From positions 1-39,462 of IMG/VR virus record IMGVR_UViG_3300025418_000119: 39,462 bases of DNA; one strand, 5' to 3'. This DNA comes from a virus. The position numbers and the translations under genes were made by a program. The notes under the pieces were generated by a model, which searched no databases, was not told where the DNA came from, and saw only the letters and a program-made list of their open reading frames with translations. Shown piece after piece: positions 1 to 3,718 of the stretch; the first letter of the stretch is position 1; each line of letters opens with the position of its first letter.

Positions 1-21
1 GAAACATCGGAACATAAATTC

Positions 22-98
22 TGGCGGTCCCAAGGGGATTCGAACCCCTGTTGACGGCGTGACAAGCCGCTGTAATGACCAGGCTATACTATGAGACC
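22..98 (-). tRNA. tRNA-Asp (GTC)
   Basis: On the minus strand a full cloverleaf can be drawn. The acceptor stem pairs GGTCTCA with TGGGACC, the anticodon stem CGGC/GCCG holds loop TTGTCAC (anticodon GTC), the T-arm carries TTCGAAT, and the 3' end is discriminator G plus an encoded CCA. It is the last tRNA of the unit that starts at the promoter near 751-779. Confidence 0.95.
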
Positions 99-168
99 AT
101 ATAGAAACACACTAGAAGAGGCGACCTCGTGGCCACAAGTTCCTGCTTATCTCTAATGTGTTTTTATA
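99..168 (-). ncRNA. Element A, closed RNA-like spacer between tRNA-Asp and tRNA-Lys
   Basis: This spacer fills the gap between two tRNA genes. Its ends pair: 105-115 with 153-163, 10 of 11 positions as DNA, and the odd pair (112/156) becomes G-U in a minus-strand RNA. Inside are a GAGG-CGA-CCTC hairpin (118-128) and the palindrome GTGGCCAC (129-136). There is no T-loop or CCA, so it is not a tRNA. Processing of both tRNAs would release it as a closed hairpin. The function is unknown. The nearest known parallel is the stable RNAs C and D of the T4 tRNA cluster; the comparison rests on position only. Confidence 0.5.
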
Positions 169-242
169 TGGTAGGGGCACAGAGAATTGAACTCTGGTTT
201 ACCGGTTAAAAGCCGGTTACTTTACCACTAAGTTATACCCCC
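169..242 (-). tRNA. tRNA-Lys (TTT)
   Basis: Minus-strand cloverleaf. The acceptor GGGGGTA pairs with TGCCCCT with wobbles at the ends, anticodon stem ACCGG/CCGGT holds loop CTTTTAA (anticodon TTT), the T-arm CAGAG/CTCTG holds TTCAATT, and CCA is encoded after discriminator A. Confidence 0.95.
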
Positions 243-377
243 AAAATCAAACCATTTGTTTTGCTGACGCACTATTTGCTATGCTCAACGAGGATTAGCG
301 GCCGCATTACCGTTTATGTACATAGTTACTCAGGGTTGACGTTTCCCCCATGGCTTACGTCAGCAAAACAAATGGTT
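243..377 (-). ncRNA. Element B, RNA-like spacer closed by a 20-bp perfect stem
   Basis: Positions 250-269 and 358-377 form a perfect 20-bp inverted repeat around an 88-nt interior. The left arm starts 7 nt from tRNA-Lys and the right arm touches element D. The interior has a GCGGCCGC palindrome (298-305) and alternative short helices (279-283/321-325 and 285-289/335-339) that cross each other and could form a pseudoknot. No ORF or tRNA signature is visible. A structured RNA cotranscribed with the tRNAs is the simplest reading; an insertion-element remnant is possible, but no transposase trace is seen. Confidence 0.5.
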
Positions 378-438
378 ATGGTAGGAGAGGTCGCCTATGC
401 CTCTCTTTACTAAATGACTTGTTTATAACCTCTACCAT
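378..438 (-). ncRNA. Element D, small closed RNA-like element
   Basis: ATGGTAG (378-384) pairs with CTACCAT (432-438), and inside GAGAGG (385-390) pairs with CCTCTC (400-405) around a 9-nt loop. The element starts directly after the right arm of element B and stops two bases before element C. Its size is near that of a tRNA and its minus-strand 3' end resembles CCTACCA, but it lacks a T-loop and an anticodon arm, so I do not call it a tRNA. A decayed tRNA is an alternative. Confidence 0.4.
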
Positions 439-440
439 AC

Positions 441-638
441 TAAAACACATTAGGACGTCAATGCCGTTACCACCAGGGTCTTCTCACGGTGCCGTCCACC
501 GATAAGGCAATGTCCACATTACACTTCAACTTAATCCAGCACCGTCGGATGGCTTCCTGTGATTATGGCCAGAGTCAGCACGGCTGCTGATAATTCTCTG
601 CCAGTCACCTACTGGAGTTGGTAACCTAATGTATTTTA
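441..638 (-). ncRNA. Element C, candidate structured noncoding RNA of about 198 nt
   Basis: Nested complementary segments are visible: P1 441-453/626-638, P2 466-472/619-625, P3 486-492/539-545, P4 570-574/596-600 with an apical hairpin 576-580/585-589, and P5 601-605/611-615. None of these helices cross. The only P1 mismatch (446/633) becomes G-U on the minus strand, which agrees with transcription in the tRNA direction. P1 ends three bases from the tRNA-Glu CCA. The closing stem resembles that of element A (AAAACACATTAG-like arms). I do not recognise a known family; I looked for hammerhead, group I intron and tmRNA hallmarks without success. Confidence 0.55.
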
Positions 639-641
639 GTA

Positions 642-716
642 TGGTACTCCGTACCAGAATCGAACTGGTCTTCCGGCCGTGAAAGGGCCGTGTCCTAACC
701 GATAGACGAACGGAGC
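642..716 (-). tRNA. tRNA-Glu (TTC)
   Basis: Minus-strand cloverleaf. The acceptor GCTCCGT pairs with ACGGAGT, stem CGGCC/GGCCG holds loop CTTTCAC (anticodon TTC), the T-loop is TTCGATT, and CCA is encoded. It is the first tRNA downstream of the promoter at 751-779. Confidence 0.95.
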
Positions 717-750
717 AAAAACTACCTCAAATTTTTAAAGAACGGATTCA

Positions 751-779
751 ATTGTATCACAACTAAATCTTTTTGTCAA
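751..779 (-). promoter_or_regulatory. Sigma70-type promoter of the Glu-Lys-Asp tRNA unit
   Basis: On the minus strand TTGACA (774-779) is followed after exactly 17 nt by TACAAT (751-756), preceded by TGTGA. This is a near-consensus promoter about 35 nt upstream of tRNA-Glu. It should drive tRNA-Glu, elements C, D and B, tRNA-Lys, element A and tRNA-Asp. Confidence 0.85.
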
Positions 780-782
780 CTA

Positions 783-815
783 GAGTGTTGTACGATGACA
801 ACACTCCTTTTTTTT
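783..815 (+). terminator. Rho-independent terminator facing the plus strand
   Basis: GAGTGTTGT (783-791) pairs with ACAACACTC (798-806), followed on the plus strand by C and eight T. On the minus strand the T-tract lies before the stem, so termination would act on plus-strand transcripts although no plus-strand gene is seen here. Confidence 0.7.
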
Positions 816-816
816 C

Positions 817-909
817 TTACTCTTTTAACGGAACATATTTCGGATCACACGGAGCATTTTTTCTGTAATTAACAGGAAAATGCCAGAAACGACACTTTTT
901 ACATTCCAT
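817..909 (-). CDS. 30-aa Cys-rich microprotein
   Basis: This short ORF has an AAGGA ribosome site 8-9 nt before its ATG and its own sigma70-type promoter (943-970). The product is 30 residues and starts MECKKCRFWHF. Cys3, Cys6, His10 and Cys21 could bind one zinc ion as a minimal zinc ribbon. That is inference from the CxxC motif; I do not recognise a family. Its leader closely resembles that of the next gene upstream (982-1200), which supports both as expressed units. It lies between the tRNA promoter and a 72-aa gene, in a region of single-gene transcription units. Confidence 0.55.
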   Translation of the reverse strand: MECKKCRFWHFPVNYRKNAPCDPKYVPLKE

Positions 910-942
910 CTTTTTGTTTCCTTATTCAACTAAAGAAACTTT

Positions 943-970
943 ATTCTATCACAACTGGAGATTTTGTCAA
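943..970 (-). promoter_or_regulatory. Promoter of the 30-aa microprotein
   Basis: TTGACA (965-970), a 16-nt spacer, then TAGAAT (943-948) on the minus strand. The spacer ends in AGTTGTGA, as in the tRNA promoter. Confidence 0.75.
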
Positions 971-981
971 CCAGTTTGTTG

Positions 982-1200
982 TTAAACTACAACACCTTCA
1001 ACTTCTTTTTTATGGAATTTTAAGACTGCTTCCCATGCTTTCATTTCTCCTTTGTGTGGAGTGTAAGCAGGAACATTCTTACGAATTCCATTAACTTTAC
1101 CCTTATAATCGAAACAATGTGTTCCTGTTTTCCAACCAGTAACTTCAAACACTTCGTAACCAAAAGCTTTTAACTTATTAATCTCTTTATCTGTTATCAT
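982..1200 (-). CDS. Hypothetical protein, 72 aa
   Basis: The ORF starts at an ATG preceded by AAGGAAACAA and follows a clear promoter at 1229-1256. The product is 72 residues, basic and soluble, with no signal peptide or membrane segment. The middle is rich in Gly, Lys and aromatic residues (TGWKTGTHCFDYKGK) and the C-terminus ends GVVV. I recognise no domain. It is monocistronic: promoter, gene, then the promoter of the next micro-gene beginning inside its 3' end. Small genes of this kind around phage tRNA clusters are often early host-takeover factors; that role is a guess here. Confidence 0.7.
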   Translation of the reverse strand: MITDKEINKLKAFGYEVFEVTGWKTGTHCFDYKGKVNGIRKNVPAYTPHKGEMKAWEAVLKFHKKEVEGVVV

Positions 1201-1228
1201 TTGTTTCCTTATCTACTAAAGAAACTCT

Positions 1229-1256
1229 AGTATAACACAACTGGCCGATTTGGCAA
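1229..1256 (-). promoter_or_regulatory. Promoter of the 72-aa hypothetical gene
   Basis: TTGCCA (1251-1256), 16 nt, TATACT (1229-1234) on the minus strand. From CAGTTGTG through AAGGAAACAAA it is nearly the same sequence as the promoter-leader of the 30-aa gene. Confidence 0.75.
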
Positions 1257-1296
1257 ATGTAATACTTTAGTTCTCAAGCAAATCAGTCAACTATTC

Positions 1297-1372
1297 TGGA
1301 GTAGGTGACAGGAATCGAACCTGCATAAAACAGATTTGCAATCTGCTCCCTAGCCTTTCGGGTCACACCTAC
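1297..1372 (-). tRNA. tRNA-Cys (GCA)
   Basis: Minus-strand cloverleaf. The acceptor GTAGGTG pairs with CACCTAC, anticodon stem GCAGA/TCTGT holds loop TTGCAAA (anticodon GCA), the T-loop is TTCGATT, discriminator T, CCA encoded. No promoter of its own is visible; it follows two tRNA-Ser genes. Confidence 0.93.
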
Positions 1373-1380
1373 ACTATCTC

Positions 1381-1470
1381 TGGCGGAAGATTAGGGAGTC
1401 GAACCCTATCTACATCTTTCAACGTAGTGCAGATTAGCAATCTGTTGCCTTACCGTCCGGCCCATCTTCC
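1381..1470 (-). tRNA. tRNA-Ser (GCT)
   Basis: Class II tRNA of 90 nt with a long variable arm. The acceptor GGAAGAT pairs with ATCTTCC, anticodon loop TTGCTAA gives GCT (Ser, AGY codons), the T-loop is TTCGACT, and the 3' end is GCCA. The spacing to tRNA-Cys is 8 nt. Confidence 0.93.
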
Positions 1471-1475
1471 ATGTT

Positions 1476-1569
1476 TGGCGGAGAGCAGAGGAGTCGAACC
1501 CCATCCACCTTTCAGCAGAACCTGGTTTTCAAGGCCAGTCGGGGAACCAACTCCCCTGCATTACTCTCC
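1476..1569 (-). tRNA. tRNA-Ser (TGA)
   Basis: Class II tRNA of 94 nt. Acceptor stem GAGAG/CTCTC region, anticodon loop CTTGAAA (anticodon TGA), a long variable arm, T-loop TTCGACT and 3' GCCA. The base of the anticodon stem holds a C-A mismatch next to the loop, the only irregularity. Confidence 0.9.
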
Positions 1570-1570
1570 A

Positions 1571-1607
1571 AAAACAAAAAACCTCAGATTTTTTAGGTCT
1601 GAGGTTT
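1571..1607 (-). terminator. Rho-independent terminator of the small-RNA unit
   Basis: On the minus strand AAACCTCAGA (1598-1607 as complement) pairs with TCTGAGGTTT (1579-1588), followed by TTTGTTTT (1571-1578). It closes the unit that starts at the promoter 1764-1792. It also stands just upstream of tRNA-Ser(TGA), so the Ser-Ser-Cys tRNAs must depend on read-through or on a promoter I cannot see. Confidence 0.8.
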
Positions 1608-1634
1608 GTGTATGAATTCTTTTTTACTTAAAAC

Positions 1635-1730
1635 TTATACACAAACCCCACTTCCAAATGCCCATGAATTATCGGCGCAAATCTCTGTGCGATAATTATG
1701 TTGTAAGGATGTCGGTTTGGTCGAAAACAT
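1635..1730 (-). CDS. 31-aa micro-ORF inside a self-contained small transcript
   Basis: A transcript starting near 1757 would carry one ATG, preceded by a weak AGAGAGA site. It encodes 31 residues beginning MFSTKPTSLQHN and ending GSGVCV, and stops before the terminator at 1571-1607. A strong hairpin lies inside the reading frame: 1668-1675 pairs with 1691-1698, with further inner pairs. The whole unit may therefore act as a small RNA of about 180 nt rather than as a message. I recognise no family for the peptide. Promoter, single short ORF and terminator in 220 nt argue for a functional unit of one kind or the other. Confidence 0.45.
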   Translation of the reverse strand: MFSTKPTSLQHNYRTEICADNSWAFGSGVCV

Positions 1731-1763
1731 TTTTCTCTCTGTTTAAAATTTGTTTAAGTTTCT

Positions 1764-1792
1764 ATTATATAGGCATTTTAATTGCCTGGCAA
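1764..1792 (-). promoter_or_regulatory. Promoter of the small-RNA / micro-ORF unit
   Basis: TTGCCA (1787-1792), 17 nt, perfect TATAAT (1764-1769) on the minus strand, with a terminator about 150 nt downstream of the expected start near 1757. Confidence 0.8.
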
Positions 1793-1813
1793 GCGAATTG
1801 TTGAAAATAAATT

Positions 1814-1888
1814 TGGTCCAGGTAGCAGGATTCGAACCTACCCCGTATCAATTATGAGTTGACGGCACTACCACTATGCTATACCTGG
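1814..1888 (-). tRNA. tRNA with CAT anticodon (Met or Ile2)
   Basis: Minus-strand cloverleaf. CCAGGTA pairs fully with TACCTGG, anticodon stem GTCAA/TTGAT holds loop CTCATAA (anticodon CAT), T-loop TTCGAAT, encoded ACCA. The paired C1-G72 argues against initiator tRNA. Elongator Met or lysidine-modified Ile cannot be told apart by eye. Confidence 0.92.
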
Positions 1889-1890
1889 AT

Positions 1891-1965
1891 TGGTCCGGCG
1901 TAGAGGAATCGAACCTCTATAAACACTTTAGAAGAATGTTGTCCTATCCGTTGAACGAACGCCAG
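1891..1965 (-). tRNA. tRNA-Arg (TCT)
   Basis: Minus-strand cloverleaf. CTGGCGT pairs with ACGCCGG with one wobble, anticodon stem ACATT/AGTGT holds loop CTTCTAA (anticodon TCT), T-loop TTCGATT, encoded ACCA. It lies 2 nt upstream of the CAT tRNA. Confidence 0.92.
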
Positions 1966-1969
1966 AAAA

Positions 1970-2164
1970 TTATTCGGTTATTACCTCCAAACTATCTCTT
2001 TTAAGCCAAAAGACCTCTCGGATCCTATCACTCTCTGGAGTGAATTTAGTTACAGGCAAAAACTCCACACCCTCTATCGTCCTAGTTTCCCAGCTCGAAT
2101 AATGGTAATATTTTTCCTGATTTAGTTTGGAACGATAGTGGATTAATTTGTTTTCTGATTTCAT
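1970..2164 (-). CDS. Hypothetical protein, 64 aa
   Basis: I start this gene at the ATG of MKSENKLIHYRSK. The frame extends 12 codons upstream to a TTG, but that would put translation through a terminator stem and the -10 box. The ATG lies only 7 nt after the -10 hexamer and has no Shine-Dalgarno, so the message would be essentially leaderless. The product is hydrophilic with many charged and aromatic residues and no signal peptide or membrane span. No family is recognised. The gene runs directly into tRNA-Arg and tRNA-CAT, so the three probably share one transcript. Confidence 0.6.
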   Translation of the reverse strand: MKSENKLIHYRSKLNQEKYYHYSSWETRTIEGVEFLPVTKFTPESDRIREVFWLKRDSLEVITE

Positions 2165-2171
2165 TTTATGT

Positions 2172-2199
2172 ATTCTACAATAAAAAAAGGGGACTATCA
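2172..2199 (-). promoter_or_regulatory. Promoter nested in a terminator, 64-aa gene and tRNA-Arg
   Basis: TTGATA (2194-2199), 16 nt, TAGAAT (2172-2177) on the minus strand. The -35 lies in the loop and stem of the terminator at 2182-2206, and the -10 follows its T-tract. Confidence 0.55.
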
Positions 2200-2206
2200 A
2201 GCCCCC
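2182..2206 (-). terminator. Rho-independent terminator after the Hsp20 unit
   Basis: On the minus strand GGGGGCT pairs with AGTCCCC around a 4-nt loop (stem 2188-2205), followed by six T (2182-2187). It closes the Hsp20 plus 25-aa ORF transcript. Confidence 0.8.
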
Positions 2207-2227
2207 TTGTTGTTTTCCAGCGACAAA

Positions 2228-2305
2228 TTATTTTTTGTCTTGGAATCTTTCAGGATAGTTTAGACGTTCCCATTCTTCGTCTGATACGGGCCAGTAGTTA
2301 TTCAT
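2228..2305 (-). CDS. 25-aa micro-ORF coupled to Hsp20
   Basis: The ATG overlaps the end of hsp20 (ATGAATAA, 8-nt overlap), which suggests translational coupling. The product is 25 residues, acidic, beginning MNNYWPVSDEEWERL and ending in DKK. A terminator follows 22 nt after the stop, so Hsp20 and this ORF fill one transcription unit. The composition (several Trp and Tyr, charged residues) looks like a real peptide, but length limits confidence. A late-type box CATAAATA at 2312-2319 lies just upstream, inside hsp20 coding sequence, and may be chance. Confidence 0.45.
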   Translation of the reverse strand: MNNYWPVSDEEWERLNYPERFQDKK

Positions 2306-2747
2306 CTTTAGTATTTATGGTAATTTTTTTAACAGCATCTTGTGCTTTTACCATATTCTCTAGCCAAATTTTTAACATACCGTTCACCATTTCAGCGTTC
2401 TTGATTTCAACCTTATCGGCAATCTTGAACTCATGTGAGAAGGCTCTATCTGCAATACCTTTGTAAAGGTACTGGTCCTTGACTTCCACATCTTTGTCAT
2501 CATTGATATTACCATTCACAACCAAAGAATTACCTTTTAAAGTAATTTCAATATCTTGTTTTGAGAATCCGGCTACTGCCATTTCGATAACGAACTTGTC
2601 ATCGGATACTTGTTTGATATTGTATGGTGGATATTTTGGCATATTCTTGGCCGCTAATTGGGCCAGACTTGAAAAGTCATCAAAGAACCCCACAGAAAAT
2701 GGGTCAAAAGATTTTTGAAGCGATTTGATATCTGCTAATGATAGCAT
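2298..2747 (-). CDS. Small heat-shock protein, Hsp20 / alpha-crystallin family
   Basis: The 149-aa protein carries an alpha-crystallin domain over about residues 40-140. Family signs are YPPYNI at the domain start, AVAGFSKQDIEI in the middle, the RAF.HEF..AD..EI..A.M.NGML segment, and a C-terminal I-x-I (KKITINTKDE). Such proteins are ATP-independent holdases in the cytoplasm and are common in T4-like phages of aquatic bacteria, where assistance to phage protein folding is assumed. The ATG at 2747 has AAGGAG at good spacing; a longer frame to 2825 would read through the structured 5' leader and is rejected. The promoter is at 2896-2924 and the leader is about 140 nt. Confidence 0.93.
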   Translation of the reverse strand: MLSLADIKSLQKSFDPFSVGFFDDFSSLAQLAAKNMPKYPPYNIKQVSDDKFVIEMAVAGFSKQDIEITLKGNSLVVNGNINDDKDVEVKDQYLYKGIADRAFSHEFKIADKVEIKNAEMVNGMLKIWLENMVKAQDAVKKITINTKDE

Positions 2748-2753
2748 AGTTTT

Positions 2754-2800
2754 CTCCTTAAATAAGCAAGTTAATAAAAGTGATACCCCGAAGGCATATC
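2754..2800 (-). promoter_or_regulatory. Candidate ROSE-like RNA thermometer in the hsp20 leader
   Basis: In the minus-strand RNA the Shine-Dalgarno AGGAG (2754-2758) faces CUUGCU (2765-2770) across a 6-nt loop. The pairs are C-G, U-A, an unpaired U with a G opposite G, C-G and U-A. The UUGCU/AGGA arrangement is the hallmark of ROSE elements that control bacterial small heat-shock genes. Just upstream a second hairpin with a UUCG loop (2782-2800) is present, and ROSE leaders usually hold several hairpins. Alternative TTAA/TTAA pairing in the same place is possible. Confidence 0.45.
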
Positions 2801-2895
2801 TGCTGGTTACTTTATCCAGCGCCAACTACGAGTGGCAGTGAAATCTCTCGGACGCCTTTATACCGTTAACGTCAAAACAGCCCTAAGGTGGGCCT

Positions 2896-2924
2896 ATTCT
2901 ATCAGTATTTATACTACTTGTCAA
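2896..2924 (-). promoter_or_regulatory. hsp20 promoter, sigma70-type with an embedded late box
   Basis: TTGACA (2919-2924), 17 nt, TAGAAT (2896-2901) on the minus strand. The spacer contains TATAAATA (2906-2913), the exact T4 late-promoter -10 sequence. Start sites would fall near 2889 (sigma70) or near 2900 (late). Confidence 0.8.
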
Positions 2925-3328
2925 TTATTTTGTGGTTTTTTACCAATATTATATTTGGGTACCAATTGCCACTCATCTTTCTCTTTGTGAGACAAGATTT
3001 TAATTTGACTTAGAAAGATAGGTGGAGGGTTCTCCGTCTGTTCTTTCTTTACCACTTTTACCAAACCCCAATCTTCCAATAGATTTACAATAGCATTTCT
3101 ACGGGACAGGTCGTTTTCGGTAATATCGGTTGGCTTTCCATCTAATGCAAACAACTCTTTAAAGTGTACCACATAGTACAAACCTTTCTTGTGGAGTATG
3201 TGGCAAGACTGGAATAATGTTTTATCTTTCTTGGAAGCAACACCAATACGTGTTAGTGTCTCTCTAACTTTTAGGAAATCATCTTTCTCTGCTAATGTCA
3301 CTTCAACTAAATCTGTAATGTTAATCAT
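2921..3328 (-). CDS. regA: RegA translational repressor
   Basis: The 135-aa product matches T4 RegA along its length: the DFLKVRETLTRIGVASKKDKTLFQSCHILHKKGLYYVVHFKE block, LSRRNAI.NLLEDWGL in the middle, and EWQLVPKYNIGK near the C-terminus. RegA binds ribosome sites of early phage mRNAs, including its own and those of clamp and clamp-loader genes, and lowers their translation late in infection. It is the last gene of the 45-44-62-regA block, as in T4, and overlaps gp62 by 4 nt. The hsp20 -35 box lies at its 3' end. T4 RegA is 122 aa; the extra residues lie between the conserved blocks and at the C-terminus. Confidence 0.95.
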   Translation of the reverse strand: MINITDLVEVTLAEKDDFLKVRETLTRIGVASKKDKTLFQSCHILHKKGLYYVVHFKELFALDGKPTDITENDLSRRNAIVNLLEDWGLVKVVKKEQTENPPPIFLSQIKILSHKEKDEWQLVPKYNIGKKPQNN

Positions 3329-3717
3329 GGCTTTTTCACTCCGCCTTTATCTGTTCTTATTTTTATTTCAGCGATTTGTTCAGCCGACAACAGAAGCAAG
3401 GCCTCTTTGGCCTTTTGATTGGAGTAACCAAAATACTCTTTTATACACTCCAAGTCCTTGTCGGTACTAGACTTTTGCCAAGGCTGGAACTTCCTCTTGA
3501 CAGGTCTAATACTATTTAGAAGGTACTGGTATTGCATATCCTTATCAAGGGAATGGTATTTGTTCATCTCATTGACATACAAAACACAATCCATGTGGTA
3601 AGAAAGAGCACGATTGACCATGAAAGGAGAATACTCCTTCAGGTCTACATCGTCACGAAGATAATTAACTTTAGTTTGGAGAATTGATGGAACTATTTCT
3701 TTAAATAAATCTGCCAT
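3325..3717 (-). CDS. 62: Sliding clamp loader, small subunit gp62
   Basis: The 130-aa product is placed by position between gp44 and RegA and by its N-terminal MADLFKEIVPSILQTK and the repeated YSPFMVNRALSYHMDCVLYVNEMN segment, typical of gp62 in aquatic T4-like phages. It forms a complex with gp44 that loads the gp45 clamp on DNA during replication. T4 gp62 is 187 aa, so this is a short form, as in relatives from aquatic hosts. It overlaps regA by 4 nt (ATGA), suggesting coupled translation. No nucleotide-binding motif is present, as expected for this subunit. Confidence 0.88.
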   Translation of the reverse strand: MADLFKEIVPSILQTKVNYLRDDVDLKEYSPFMVNRALSYHMDCVLYVNEMNKYHSLDKDMQYQYLLNSIRPVKRKFQPWQKSSTDKDLECIKEYFGYSNQKAKEALLLLSAEQIAEIKIRTDKGGVKKP

Positions 3718-3718
3718 A

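Noticed and set aside
378-438. Element D as a ninth tRNA
   Set aside because: Size and a CCTACCA-like end fit, but it has no T-loop TTCRA and no anticodon arm.
243-638. Group I intron, tmRNA or hammerhead ribozyme in elements B to C
   Set aside because: I could not find the CUGANGA/GAAA core, group I P7-like core or tmRNA acceptor-like ends. The flanking tRNAs are complete, so no split-gene evidence exists.
1427-1615. Plus-strand ORF of 62 codons over two tRNA-Ser genes
   Set aside because: It reads the complement of two clear tRNAs and their terminator. No ribosome site or promoter is present.
2748-2825. Longer N-terminus for Hsp20 starting at 2825
   Set aside because: It would translate the structured leader between the promoter and AAGGAG. 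The ATG at 2747 has the ribosome site and fits family length.
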